Shown here: positions 33,401 to 48,400 of the stretch, piece by piece
Layout: each line of letters opens with the position of its first letter
Numbering within the stretch: the stretch's first letter is position 1
Source of the DNA: Ctenosaura bakeri
Taxonomy: Eukaryota; Chordata; Lepidosauria; Squamata; Iguanidae
Reading direction: 5' to 3'
NCBI GenBank assembly: GCA_948474755.1
Contig: CAOLHI010002117.1
Location: forward strand, 1 to 64,000
DNA: 64,000 bases
The notes under the pieces: model-generated
What the model was told of the DNA's origin: nothing
The model's database searches: none
What the model saw: the letters and a program-made list of their open reading frames with translations, nothing else
Position numbers and translations under genes: made by a program

Positions 33401-36400
33401 TTCTCTGTCGGGAAAGAACCCTGCATTGTTCAAACTGCTTCCCCCTTCATTTCATCCTCCCCAGCTTGTTGCATGGCCTCTCTTAGTTTTTTGCTGCATT
33501 GTTCTTTTCTTTGTCTCCCCTGTTTTTCCTGTTGTAGCATTTCAGTGGGTTTCTGAAATGCCATGCATTTGAGCATTGCCCACAAAGAGTTTTTGCTGTG
33601 TGCCTTTAATCGAGGAAAGTGGGAACATGAAGAGCTGTTTTACTGTGTCTTTGAAAAAGAGAACCCAGATTCCACAATGAGGGGGAAATACTGAAATTTT
33701 GAAGAATTGATGTTTGTCATAAATTTCACTACATTTATTTTTCAATGATGAAAGGAAACATGATATTCGCAGAATGGTGGATGTGGTAGTAGCTGTACAA
33801 GGCCAAGAAGTCTGTCATCATGTTCACAAGTCGCCACCTCCAGATTCTTTTGCTGGTTTCTAAGGCCCAGTTTTGATATAACAAGAAACAGTGGCCTATT
33901 AAATGCAGGAAATCGGAGCTCATGAGGTCCTCACTGTCTCCTTTCCTCTCATGAAGTTCTGAGGACAAGATTGGGATGTTTTTCTTTGGACTTCAGCTAG
34001 CCACAGCTGATAATAGTCAGCAGGCAATACTAAAATACTAGCTTTCTGTGCATCTGAAGTCCAGCATTAGAGGGGCTTCCCCTAATTTTTCCCTACCCAA
34101 ATGCAAAGGAAAATATTTCATAAAATGGGACTATGCATGGACGCCCATGTCTATTGGTTTCCATGTTGCATTGCAGAAATCGATGAGCCACCTTAAGCTT
34201 AAGCTTCTAGGGCATCAAATGCTTCAGAGAATAAATGCAGTAATACAGCAGTGAAGCAGTACGAAACACAAATAGCAGCACCCATCTGATCAAAGAGGCT
34301 GAACCATAAACACTGGTTAAAATCTACTAACATACTTGAAACGCCTAGACAGTTAGGTCTTTACCTAGTGTTAAAAAGACAGATGAGCTTCTCTCAGGAG
34401 GGCATTCCAAATGCCAGGTGTCACAACTCCAAAAGCCCACTCCACAGCCTGACTTGCTCTCTGGAGTAATCTGCTCATGTAGAGTGTGCAGAGCTGCAGT
34501 TTCCTCTCAAGTGGCTAGGGCTAGAGGCTTCAGTGCATTTCCTGTCCTTCCAGAACCCTTGTCCTGTATCCAGTATTTTGGAATGTTCAAAAAGCCATGC
34601 CAAGGAAGTAGTTACTGATGCTGCTGTCTGAGAGAAACCTTTCTGAAAAAGAGGAGGAGACAGCATTTTGCCTTTGGTAGCAAGTGAGGAAAGTTCAGAG
34701 GCTGTCGGTGGCACTGTGAGCCACCATCAGCTGAGTTTCATAGTCAGACTGCCTGGGCTCAGATACAATTCTGTCTAAATTAAGGCAAGCTTGCTTTAGG
34801 CTCACACTTTCCCTTTCCCTCTCTTCATATGTAGAGAGGGAAATGGAAAGCTTCCTGACCTAACTACAGCTGCCCTCCTGCACCCTGGAGTCACAACGGT
34901 TGCTCCTGAGTTGTAATGGCAACTGCAGCAGCGGAAGAAGAAGAATGTGATCCTTGACAGGTTGTGCTCTCCAACCCCAAGATATTGCTCACCCTGTCAG
35001 AATGCCAAGCCATGAGTCTGTGTTGTATCTAAACTAGAAAATGATTTTCCGTTGCAGCAAGGCTGCTGTTCATTATGTACTCAACTTCAGGAATGATCCC
35101 CACCTCCCAACTTTTGAATGTATGTGTTACCCTTGCACTTGCACCACTGTTCTTCTGAAATTGGTGGCAGAGTCTTTTTTTGTGTGTTCCTCCTCTTGCA
35201 GTGCTAACATGTGTTCACAGAATTGGTGGCCAGGGTCAGCTGCTGATTTTGGAGTGGGGTATATGACTAGTACAAAAAATGCTCCCATTCTAGGAAGACC
35301 TGAATGGGCTGTTGCTGCCTCCCTGCTCCCATAAAGATGAATGGGTCCTGAAATCATTTTCAAACCCATTTACTCAGACCAGCTCTTCAGGCTGAATTGA
35401 GCAGAACTTCTTGCAAAAGGTTTCTGCATGACTCAAAAGTTTGCTGTCCTAAACACAATTGATTTTTTATGATACGGTATGTGATGTGATCCCTGAATTA
35501 TGTTGCTGTCTGCCTTATACATTGCATTAAACAATCCTTAGGGAACCTGGATGGCAGCTTTTATCACAGTGGTGGGAAATGGCTGTTAACCACGGCCCCA
35601 TATCTGTTGTGAAATATGTCAGAATAGTTGCTCAATATGAATAGACTGCAGCAAGCATTTATGTCGGGAGGTCAGGGTGTGGTGATTCTAACAAAATACT
35701 ACAACTGTTGAAAGGCCTGTTAATCCTCTGTATTAGTCTAGCAAAAGTATGCTAACCAGCTGGGAAAAACTGACTGTGTAGGTAATACTGGTGTATCCTT
35801 TTTGTTCCTCCTGCAGAAACAGCAGAACCAGGAAGCTATGAACCAGCTAGAGAAGGTAATATGCTCTCTGCTCTGGAGACAGGTGCAATCAGTTGATTCT
35901 TCACAGTGAGGAGCAGGGAAAGGTCCCACAATGTGCTGTGAGGATGAGTGGCATTTAAGCAACTTAGCCCAAATTGAGGAGAAAGATTATGGAAGTAGTT
36001 CCATGTAGTTTTTGTAAGAAATGGTGTCCTCACAGCAAGTGGCTTGCCCCTCTTGCTTGCATGACCATCTCTGGTGCCACATACTCCTGGGAGCTGGTAC
36101 TGGTTGGAGACTCTCCACATAGAAGCAGTCCACCTGGTGAGCAGCTATGTGTGGTACTGGCTGTGACATGTGCAGCAGAAGGGGCGAGGGTGTGTAGAGC
36201 ACACAACATCTCTGGAGATATACATGAGCTGAATATTGGGGACAGGCGAGGAAGGCTGTAGATGTAGCCTGGTTTTCATGTTGAGATACACACAAAAAAC
36301 ACTTCGTATTTTTGCAGGAGAAGAAGGAGTTTGAGCAGAAATTTGCAAAGGAGCAAGCAGCATTGCGAGAACAATTGCAGGTGGGTGTAAGCCCCCTTCT

Positions 36401-39400
36401 TATCTATGTCAGTGTACATGCACGTGTATGCATACATACACCAGTTACCTCTCTTTCGCTGGTCCATGTGTGACAACTTGGGAAAAGGCACATGTCTTTT
36501 TGACAGCGTCTCAGATCAAAGAGTGCCAAGCGATGGGCCTCCCAATCCTTCCTTCAGGTGTTCTGTGCTTTCTTTGCAGGTCCACATTCAGACCATCGGG
36601 ATCCTGGTTTCTGAGAAGTCAGAGCTACAAACAGCCCTTGCACATACGCAGCAGGCGGCTCGCCAGAAGTCAGGTAGGCATGGTGAGCTGTCTGACAAAC
36701 AAATCAATCTGAGAGAAGTACACCAATGAACGCATATACACACCCACCTCCTTTTGGGGCTGGCTTTTTGTCTCAAATAGATCATGGTGCTAAAATAATG
36801 ATGACCATCTGCAGTGGATACAGGGGCAAATTTTCTGACCCTGGGACCTTCCAGGGGTTGCCTAGATGGCTGAATATGTCTGAAAACAAATACACCCCCA
36901 CTAAGTTACTGATACCCACTTGTGGCTTTGAAAAAAATACGTTTTTTTTTTAATGCCAGGACAATCCAGGGGGTTGCAACCTGCTTAAAAGGTGAATTCT
37001 GGAGGTGAACTGGAAGCAGTTCACCTTTTGTCCAGAGGAAGACTGGTCTGGGAAATATGGATGGGTTAAATGGCTGCAAAAAAGGACTAGGAGGGAGGCA
37101 CCCCCCATGAGACAGGCAGTCTCATGGGGAAAGAAGATTCTTTGCATATCTTACTTCTAAAGCCAGGTAGTGTATTAGAAGTAAGAACCTGCACCTTGAT
37201 TTCACTCAGGAATGCTAATTGCCACCTAACCTTGTTTTGGCTTGGACAGGAGAAGCAGAAGACCTTGCTGCTCGGTTGCAGGCCTCTCGACAGAGAATAT
37301 CAGAGGTGGAGCACACGCTTTCCTCCCTCTCCGCACAACAGAAGCAGCAAGAGAAGGTGAGAACTCCTTACATTTACGTTACCTTTTCCCATACCTTCTT
37401 GCTTGGTTGGGGCTTTCTTCTTTTGTAAGCAGGGTTAAGTTTTTTTCCACCTTCCGTTATTCCCAGTAAGGATTTTTTTTTAAGGGGGGCTCAGGGCAAG
37501 GAAGAAGCCTGTTGGCTTTGTTTAGCTTCCTAGCTTTGGCACTCTACTTTGTTAACCTTGCCAAATGTGTCTTCTGCCAGGGAGACCGAGGGCAGCATTC
37601 TTAGTCAGAGAGTCCTTTTGGCATCAGCACCATCCAGCTGTCTCCAGCTTGGTCTCATGTCTAATTATTGGTGTCAGGTTTCAAGAACTACTTTGTTGCA
37701 CCCTCTTTTGTAAGATGCTGGTTTGGCCCAGAGGCTTGGTCCTGTCATCAGTTGGTGTAGCTAACTCTGGCATTCTAGGCAAATTCACCCTATGGTTTCA
37801 TTTGAGACACTGATGATGGTGCTGATCTGAGTAGGCCTTTGCTGCCTACTTTTTTCTTGCGAATGACTTTAAGATATCTCTGTGTATCTTTTCTAAAAAT
37901 ACCCCAAACAAATTAGTATAAGAGCGATAATTATTTGCTGTTTATTATATAACAGAGACACCATCCTCACCTGAAGCAGTCAAAGCTTGGGGACTATGAA
38001 AGAGGAAGAAATTATTGTTCCTTAAACATGACTGCCTAAAGAAAAACTTAGGGTTTCTCAAGCTAAAGTTCCAAAATAACTTGGTTTATTTTACTTTATT
38101 AAATTTTGTCTTTCCTTCCTCTCAGTATGGGACCCAAGCTAGCTCACAGTGTAAATTAAAACCAAATGCAGTTAAAAATAATAGCTAATACAAAAGTTAA
38201 AAAACAAACATGTTGAAAATATTGCTTTAGATTTGCCCTTAATAGTAAAGACTCCCTTATTTGAACCTCTTAGTCTCAGCCTTCCTGGCACAGGGAGCTC
38301 AAGCTGTGGGCTGTTTTGGAGTTTGAAGCCTGAGCAGCTGCCTGAGAAGACAGGGTCATGCAACATTCCTCTGAATACCATTACCTGGGGAATCACAAGA
38401 GAGAGGGAGAGCACTGTTGCCCTCATGGGCTCCATTCATGGTCAGCCATTGTGGGAGACAGAATCCTTTGCTAGGTTGACCTTTGGTCTGATCTGGCAAA
38501 TGACCTCCAATATTTTTGTGGGCTCTGACGCCAGCCCTAGTCACCTCGAGCTATCAGTTGCTTCAACACAACCCTCTGTGCTACGCAGGTAGTCTCTGCT
38601 TGATGATTCAGCAAATACTGTTTTAGGCTTTTGCTTTGCACTTTCAAGTTCTAGATACAGTGGTGAGGGAATTGCTATCCACAGAACTTGGAAATAAATG
38701 GGATACTCAGGAGTGCTCAGAGTTTTAACCCCCCCCCCACTGATACATTCACATTTTCTTGTTGGCAGCATAACAAAGAACTGGCAAAGGAGCGAGACAG
38801 TCTGAAACTGGAAGTCTACAAGCAGAGGTGAGACTTGTTCTTCTTGCTGCAACTCTGTGAAGCTTTTCCAGCTGATACCCGGGACATCTTCTGGTTTGCT
38901 CCCCTCCCTCCTTTGTGCAAAAGAAAGGCAATGGCAAAAATTGTGGTTCTGAGGTCAACTTGTGAACTTGGTGTTGGAAAATTTACTGTCTCTTGGGCTA
39001 AGCTAGTTCACATAGGAGTTGTGAGCATGAAACTGAGGGCTTTTGGGAATCATATCCTCTGCCCTGAGAAAGAGGGGAATAAAAAGTTTAAGTGTTTATT
39101 GATTTGCATTCGTGAATTCTGGTTGGGGTGAGAGCATTCTTTTCTTGTAGAGAGTCTGAGCTTCACTCTCCAGCATCTTGAATGAAAAAGGGCCATATGG
39201 GACTTGACAGGACAGATCTTGGTCTTCCTGAGCCCTTACAGGTCTGTTTCCAGTCAGAGAGATAAAAGACAGTTTTCTAATTTCCTCCTTCCTGCTAGTA
39301 GAGGTCACCATTTATTACTACACCAGGAAAATTTACCATTTTATGCAGCTATTAAAAATAGAGGATTCTTGCCCTCCTTTTCAGCTGGTCGCCTAGAGAG

Positions 39401-42400
39401 ATAGGCATGTACCATTCAAAACATTAAAAAAGGAGATTCCTTGAAGTGAGCAGCATTTTCAGATTTGTGGAAAGTCCTGGATGTCAAAGATGAAAATTTA
39501 TGTTAAAAAAAATGTGTGCAATAGAAGCCACAAAGTGGCTCCTGTAAATACTGGCATAGTAATACCAATTGCCTGTGTGTATGTGTTTTGTTACCTCTAG
39601 TAAAAGTAGCGAAGAACTCAAGCAGCAAAACTCTGAACTCTCTGAGAAGCTACGTGGCTTAATCTCTGAAAACTCGGCCATGAAGCTGGATTTGGAGGAT
39701 TTGCACAAGAAACTGGAAATGGCTGAACTGATGATTCAGCAGGTGACTACTACACTGCTAGAGAGGATACTGTTAGGTGTTTCTGCCTTGCTATATAGCT
39801 GTGGGAAAGAGAGGCTCTGCATGATGCAGAATGACTGTTCATCTCCACCTGTTAATTTGAAAGATCGAATGGAGTCTTTTGGGAAGCCTCTTTGGCCTCC
39901 GGAGAGGAGACTGCCATTTTATTAGCTCTTCCGCTACAGATTCTGACACATCATAAGGGGTGTCTGTATTTTTGTAGGAAAAAATTCCACTTGTAAAAAA
40001 ATGACAGGTTTTTTTTTCTTTGCAAATTGATACTTCGTAGAACTGTTTGCACGCTGCACATTGAAACTCATCAGAACATCAGAGTTGTGTTGGATCCTAT
40101 TCAGTGTGGCACTCTGTTCCCTCAGTGGCTAATTAGAGGCCCCGATGGGAAGCCCACAAGGAGAATATGAACACAGTAGCACCATCTCATTTCTGCTCTC
40201 CAGTGGCAGATGTACAAAAGCATAGTGCCTGTGGTACTGGAAAGAATTGTATCTGTTATGACTAACACCATCATGACTAATGCTTCATTAGCAAAACCAG
40301 TATTTTTATTTTATGCAGGTTTTTTCCCTTCCATGGTTCCGCTTTTCAAAGAATTTGCCGTTGTCATGCTGTAGATACTGGAGAGGGAGAAATGCCCTGG
40401 TGATTAAATCGGAGATTAGGCAGCTGTGGTGGATGGTGGAATAGATTTTCACCCCATGGTGGGCCAGTCTTCACCACTTTTGGCCGTAAATGAAACAGAA
40501 GGCTACTTCTGGTTTCCTCAAAGGTCTTTATCCTGATTTCCCCCCTTCTGGAACTAAATTAAGCAACATCGCTGCTACTGCAGGCCTCTAGGGAACTTGC
40601 CATTTGGGGCATTTTGTTTTGGGATTGTTGGTTTTTGTTCCTCAAAATTCAAAAGTTTGGTAGGAGTTCAGGCATTTGGTATCATCCATTTGTCTCTCTT
40701 CTCTCCATCACAAAACATCCCTGTTAATCCTCCATCCTTAATACAGGATCTAGGCCAAAGAGGGCTGTTGAAGAATCGAAAACCCTTGTAGGGGACTGCT
40801 GAAAGGTTGGAGGGAGGAATGGAATGAAGTGAATCTAGGAATCCCCCTGTTTGCCCTAACTGTTTGTTTGATTCCCCTGCCAGTTTTCAAGTCAGCCAGG
40901 AGTACCTGATCCTACTCAACAGCTGCAGATGGCGTTGGAAGAAAGAGCAAACTTAGAAGCACAAATTGCCCAGGTAGGGAGTGGTACCAGAAGACCTTCT
41001 GATATGCAGTCCTTTCTGGTTGACCTGGGAACAAAGCCTTCATAGAAACCTCCCTGAGTTCTGTTTCTGGGAGTAGTACTTTCCTCCACATTGCTTACCT
41101 TAGACTTTCCTTTTTCTCATTATTTACTGAGCAGCTGTCTGAGTCACTCCAGCAACTGCAGGCTGAACGGGATCAGTATGCCCAGAAGCTGAAGGAAGAA
41201 GGGGGAATCTGGCAGCAGCGAGTACAGGTGCTCTCTGAGCAGGTAAGGAGAGTAGCTGCCCTTCTGCATGGGGATGGAAGAGGGGGAATAGCAGGGAGAC
41301 AATGCTTATGTCATTGTAATAGTATCGATGAACTGGTGGTGAGCTTGCAGTTTTGCACAAAAGTTGGGGATAGTAAAACCTCCCTTTCCGTACCTTTTCC
41401 TGTGGTTATAGATCCGCACTTTGACAGAAGAAAAGGAACTGAATGTAAATAGAATTCAGGAACTGGAAAGCAACCTGTCTGAATTGCTCAGCAGTCAGTC
41501 TGGTAAGGTTCAGTAATGAGAACTGCAAAAAGGTCTTCTTAACAGTGCTTCTTTGGGATCCATTGGCCTAAACCCAGTTGCTTGTCCCAATGAGAGTGCA
41601 CCATTGAATCTGTGATGTAACCAAGTTAACACAGTAACTTTTGGAATTAACTGTTGGATTGAGAGTCCTGTCTTCCCTTCCTGCCCTGCATAGCTGAGAG
41701 ACAACACCCATGCTGTGCATGCAAAAAACCCATAAAGGTTAAATGCCAGCATCTCCATTTAAGAACAGGAAAAAGGGAATGTGAAACCCCTTCTCTGCCC
41801 CTGCCATGTTGCTACCAGCCAAAGTAGACAGATGAGTTGGTTGAATTCTCTGGATCAGTTTCTTTTGGGTTCCTTTGCCTGGTACAATTCTCTCTCTCTC
41901 CACAGTCAGCTTCTCCTCATTTGATTTAGTCTGCCTCCCCTGCCACCTCCAACAGTTCTTTCAGGAATGCCACCTCCAGTCCATTGTGGCTGCCAGGAGG
42001 GAGGCTTGGGAGCTTTTGATCAATTGTCCAGGAATACCCCCAGGTGGACCGAAGGGACACTAAATTTTCCCAACTCGTACTGTAGAGCGGCAGATCAGGA
42101 AGCTCTCTTTCTGTCACCAGTGGCTGTAGAGGTTTCTGGTGTGGAGGTGGCTTGGCTTAAGCCATAAATTGGGGCTGGGCACCTTCCAACAAGCTATTTG
42201 AGACTTTGCCCCATTTGAGAATAATGTATTCTGATATCAAGCAGGTTCCAAACATTTGGCATACATAATTCATTGGCAGTTAATTGCCCTATACAACTAA
42301 AGGGCTAAAAGGGAGGTAGGAACATTGCAAATATTTAAGTTTCAGACAGTGATTGATCAAGAAGATCCCTGAAGAAATTGGTTTCAGCAATATGTGCCTT

Positions 42401-45400
42401 TCCATCCTAACTTTTGGAAAGCTGAAAAAAAATTTTTTTTGCTCCCTGATATCCAGTATAGCTACGTAGGCCACAAATGATTGGATTTCCTGTTTTGGCC
42501 ATTTCCTGTGGCTTGGAGGTGCTATTGACTGTATTTGGGCCAAAAGTAAATTTTGGCCCCCCAAAATTGTGTGTGTGTGTGTGTGTGGTGACACAAAAAC
42601 GGCCTTGGGCCTGCACATTCCCCTCCTTGCCGTAAGTGGTCGTGGGGGAGTCAGTGTGGGGCCATGGCAAGTCTGCCTCACTTCCTCTCACTTGGTTTGG
42701 TAGCCATGAAGCCCACGGAAAGTGAGCCTGCCCCCCCTGCAGGGCCTACGGAAGCGGAGCTGCACCTGCGGGGGGAGCTGAGCCGCCTGCAGCAGGAGAA
42801 GGAGGAGCTCCAGGGGCAGTGCCAGGCCCAGGTGCGGGACAACGAGCAGCTGAGCCGCCTCAACCAGGAGCAGGAGGAGCGGCTGCAGGAGCTGGAGAGG
42901 ACCCTGCAGCGCTACAGCGAGGAGGCTGTGGACAGGCAGCAGATCCTGGAGAACATGCAGAGTGACAAGGCAACTATCAGCCGGGCCATGACTCAGAACC
43001 GGGAGCTGAAGGAGCAGCTGGCGGAGCTGCAGAATGGGTTTGTCAGACTGGTGCGTCCCTCCTTGTGGGTAGAGGTCATGGCTCCCCCTGTCAGCCTGTT
43101 ATCTTCCTCAGTTCCACACTAGGAATGTTTGATCTGTAGAAAGAAGCCATGAAACCCCAGGAGAACCCAGTGCAGATAGCTGTATGAATGGCTTCCAGAG
43201 TATATTCATCAGGCATGTCTTCCCTACAGCAGTCCCCTTGCTCTTCCCTGCTCATCATGAGCTTGTGCAGCCTCCCTGCTCCTTATCTTCTTTCCAGCTG
43301 CCTACAGATTGCTTATATGAACCTGATCTTATGCAGTCTTCTTGTCACGGTTACAGACAGGGGCTTGGAAGATTCTTGCTCACAAACCTTAGGGGGAGGG
43401 TGGACTGTGATTGTATGGATTAAATGAAAGAGTCTTCTGTTTGGAGAGTTGGGTGATCATACCCTGTACCAAGCACTGCATGCTGAAACCTGCGTTTCTT
43501 CTGGAACATTTCCTGTGTGTGTTCCTCAGCACTTGCTTTGTTTTTGCAATTAAAAACAAGTGTGTTACAATATTTTATAATATGGGACTTCTCCTTAAAG
43601 CAGTTGTTTATACCCAACAGTCCTTATTCTTTTTACCTAATAGAGCTTCCCATGTATGAAATTTATAAAGTATGAAGAACCATTAAATCTTATAAACAAC
43701 TGCCTGGTCCTTCTGGTTTCAAGGAAAGAGGTCAGGACTTAAAGGCTGGTACTCCTTTTAAAAGTCTTATAAAGCAGAGTTGTTGAAGATGGGTCTGAGA
43801 ATGAGCCTTCTGCATCACTGCCTTTTTAAAATATTTTTTTACTAATGTTTTAAAATAGAAATTTTTGTTGTTAAGACTAGTTACCCCTGTCTCTTTTTTT
43901 AAAGCTCTCAGGACTCATTCCCTTCTCATCCATTATCAACCTACCCCAACCCTTACTCTTCACATTGCTCAGCAGGGATGCCTTAGACCCCATAACTAGA
44001 GAGGGCAACTTTAAGCAGCTAGGGAATCTCTGTCCCGTCATGAGACTTGGCCACATTCCCCCCCCAAACTCAGTTTTTGCCTTGAATGTCCTCTAGGTTA
44101 TGCTTTGGGTGGAAGACTATGGCATTTTAAGCTCAGGTGAGGCATTTTTTAGCATCAGGAAGTAATCAGAACACACTGCACTGTTGGCCGTAAGAATGGC
44201 CCTGTGAGCCACAGGCATCCCATGCCCATCCCTGCCATAATTGCAGAAATGTGCCTTCTTGCACCCACTGTGAAGGATGTGCCCTTACCTTGCTAAACTG
44301 CCTTCTTCTCCCTTCACAGACCAATGAGAACATGGAGGTGACGAGTGCCTTGCAGTCAGAGCAGCATGTGAAGAAAGAGCTGGCCAAGAAGATTGGAGAG
44401 CTGCAAGAGAAACTGGCTGAGCTCAAGGAGATGGTAATCCTTTGCCCAAGATCAGTACAGTAAATGATGAGAGTTGGTAAGGAAAGATCTGAGGGAAGGG
44501 GGATCCTGAAAGCCACCAAGTGAGGAGGGTGCCCTCCAATCCCTCTGTACCTTTGCTCCTCCTCCACAGCCTTTAAGACTAGCTTAGGATGACCTGCTGT
44601 AACAGTTCCTTAGCTTAGACTACAGAGTTCAGTCTCTTTCTGATTGAAGTGGAAAAGAATTTGGGAAGAGTTTTTTTTAATCTGCCTGTCTAGCTTGGGT
44701 GGAAAACAGTTTGAGCTCCTATAGACCTTTGTGGAAATGGTTTTGGTGTGCAAGACGCAACCTGAGGTATCTAAGACCCTGTGACTTTGCACCATTTTTA
44801 TTTTGGGTAAAAGATATGACCAAAAAAATTCTTGCCTGCCTTGCAGTTCTTACATCATTCTCTCCCTGCCTCTGTCTCTTTGCACTATCGTTTGATGGTA
44901 TTACAAGCTTTCTATGGTTATCCGTTTGATGTATAATTCTGCACCTAACCAAATATATGGCTGGGGAAGTAAAACTTTGTATAAATGTGTTGCTCAGCTC
45001 TGGACTACCAGCTCTGGTAACTGGCTGGATTTTTTTTTCTTTGTCTAAGGTGTCTCAAAAAACACAGGAGGCCCAGGCTCTTCAGGAACAGCGGGATCAG
45101 TACTATACCCACCTCCAGCAGTACACGGTAGCATACCAACAACTAGCCACTGAGAAGGAGGAGTTGCACAAACAGTACCTTCTTCAGACACAGCTCATGG
45201 ATCGCCTGCAGCATGAGGAGGTCCAAGGCAAAGTCACGGCCGAGATGCACTTCAAAGAGCTTCAGCAAGCCAAGGTAAGGGCTGCAGTTGGGAGGACAGT
45301 GGTGGTTAAACAAGATGGCTGACAGAATGTCGGGACTGACATCTGTGCTGGCAAAGATCACAAGCTCACTGAGGACAGGTTTATAGCATGAGCCTTGTGT

Positions 45401-48400
45401 CCATGTCATTCGGAGTCAGCACCAAGACAAATGATTCTCTGCTTGGAATGATTACTACAATATCAATCCAATTGTACCATTTTATAAGTGGGATATCTTT
45501 TTTTCCATTCATGATCGGAAAATATGGGCTGACATTCTGTTATGGACATCTACACAAATTAGTAGCCAGATGCGTCTCTGATCCTTCCCTCTCCCCATGA
45601 GGCATGGAGAGGCCTTGTGGGAGAGAGGGGCTACACAATAGGTCTGAAAGTGGTATGTGGCTCAGCCCAGTGGAAATCTACATTCGATACTACGCTATAC
45701 TGAGCTGAGCTATTTAGCGTTGCATCCATGTTCTGGCAAATGAGAGGGGAAGGGCACAGGTCCTGAGGGGGATACTGAGTGGACCACTGGAAGTGACAGA
45801 GAGCTGTCTAAGCATGTTTTTTTTTCCTGGTTCCATGCCAGTTGTGATTGTGTTGAATCAGGGAAATGCATCCAGTCTTTGCGCTGGGTGATCTAGTCCA
45901 GTCTAGTCTAATGAGTGTGCCTTGTGTTGCTGTTGCAAAGATCCTCTGCCTCTCTCTTGAAGGAAAGCCTGGAGACAGTTGCCAAAGAGAACAAAGAGCT
46001 GCAGGCTCATGTCAGCCAGCTCATGGCCGAATTGGATGCCAAGATACTTCCCAGGGTGCAAGGTGAGTTGGGTTTCCTCAGGAGGAGAGGACTCAGAAAA
46101 GGCCAATCTGAGGAAGGTATTCCAGCTCCTCACTTCATCTCTTCTTGTTTGTAGGAGATGGAGTGGAAACTGAAGAGACTGTGGAGGACCGGAAGACCCC
46201 TTCGCTTACCATCCCAGAAGATTTTGAAAGTAAAGAAGAAATGGTGAGTGGTGACTGAATGGAGAGTAACTTGGAACCTTTTGAGGCACAACACCCTTGG
46301 AGTTCTGATCAAAGACTTTCAGTTACCTACCAGATTTACATAACTTTCCTAGCAATGCAGTCCATTTCTGGAGCTGGTTGTGACGCTTCCCTTTTGTTAA
46401 CTTCAGGTTAATATTAACCCGTGTGTTGGAACTTCATCACTTCATGAAGAAGTGTCTTTTCTCCTAGCAACCAGTCAGTCACAGTATCTGCTCTCCCACT
46501 GGGTATACTATTGCACCCTAAATTAGGCAAAAATGCAAAAGCAGCATTTTTTGTTATGTGGCTTAGGTTGGGAGTACAGAGTTTGGTTCCAGGTATTGTT
46601 CCACTGCAGCTGCCATCAGCCACAGAAAGCAAGCCAGTTGTAAAGAATGCTGGAAGCTTTGGGAGGGCAATACTTTGCCCAGTCCTTGTTCAGTAGTTCT
46701 TGTACTTTTAAAGGACTTCATGGTTGCAGGTGAGGGCTCTTGAGTGTAGCATTTCTCTGAAAAAGAACCGTAACTCAGGGGCACAAGAGCTATCAAGCTG
46801 GTGGCTGCAGAGCTATAGGATATCCTGATGATCTCAATGCAAGGCATGACAGTCAGGAGCGTAGTTAAATTCTTCCCAGCTTCCTGCTGAATGTTGGCCT
46901 CAGGTGTGACTGTGCCCTGATGTCCCTCTGTAAATGAGTTGTACTGCTTCACCTCCCTCCCTCATACTTTTATCTTTATAAATTTCCGCTTAGGTTGCTT
47001 TCTTGACGTCTGCCATGTCCCAAGCGGAGTCTGAGCGGGAAGAGATGAGGCAGCAGCTAGCAGAGCAGAAGAGGCAATGCAGAGGCCTCATGCAGCAGAT
47101 TGCGATGCTCAGGAAGGAGCAGCAGCTGCATGTCACCTCAGCAGGAGGTGAGTGCCCATGGTGGAAAGGGGGCGCATAGCTATGCATGGTTATTTTGTCC
47201 TAGCCAGGCAGGGACTTTACAAAATAGACTATGCACAGAGCCGTTCTTCAGTCTCTCAAACTGAGTTTCCCAATCTTTTCAGCCTCCAGTGCAGATTCTG
47301 TTCCAGGAGAGGTTCATGAAGCCTTAAAAAGTGCCATGGAGAAGCTACAGGTGAGTAGATGGGGAGCCCTGAGCTGTGAGCCCATAGGGATGCCTAGAGG
47401 TACTTGTCCATGACATAGATGGTAAGACACTGCAGTGGCAGAAGGCTTTTGCTTTTATTCTTTGCTTCCACCTGCCCTGCCCCACCAGTGACTGGCTGTT
47501 GTGCTTTTAGTCCCGATTTACAGACTTGATGCGTGAGAAGGCAGAGCTGAATGACCGGGTGGAAGAGCTGGAACACCGCTGCATACAGTTGTCTGGAGAA
47601 ACAGACACGATAGGTAAACTACGGGCAACTCCCTGTACAGATCCTCTTCTCAAAGCTGGAGGATCTGCCTGCTGCGTAGCATAAATAGTAGGAAAAATGG
47701 GATTGCATGCACTGAATTACTGAATTCAGTACACATAGAAATATTGAAACTGCATCTAACAAAACTGATTATGAAACACATGATGATCCACTTGATTCAC
47801 GTGTTCTACTTCCATAACACTCCAAGGTCCCCCAATGCCTTAGGGTCACCATTAAGTCAGAAGTGACTTGACAGCACACAACAACAACAGTGTGTAAAAT
47901 ATTGAAACTCCAGTCCTTTCAGTATCACTGCTTCATCTGCTTCTAAGGCTGCTTTTGGGAAACAGTGCTCTTTCTCCCAGGACCCTGTGTCCACCTGTGC
48001 CTTTTGCAGAGCATGCCTCTAGGTTTGTATATTCTCTCACACACATACATACCCAAAAAAGGAGGGTGGAAGATGTAACTTCTTAATCTTTCTGTCTGTG
48101 GGTTGTGAGTTTTCAGTTCATAAATCCAAACATATAGCTCTCAGCACCATCCTTCTGATGGCCCTGCCCAGCATGACACACCACTTCTATGTTCCAGGCG
48201 AGTATATTGCCCTGTACCAGAGTCAAAGGGCTATCCTAAAACAGCGCCACCGAGAGAAGGAGGAATATATCAGCCGACTGGCCCAGGACAAGGAGGAAAT
48301 GAAGGTGAGCAAAGCATCACATCCCTTTTCACCAGAAAATTCTTTCTGACAGAGCACTGTAGGAGCAAGGTGTGAAACTTGAACTGCCTTGGGCTCTGTG

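Noticed and set aside
42664..42703. In-frame ATG extension upstream of GOLGA2 exon 18 as an internal start
   Set aside because: A splice acceptor at 42701-42703 fits both phase and homology. The upstream residues have no GM130 counterpart.
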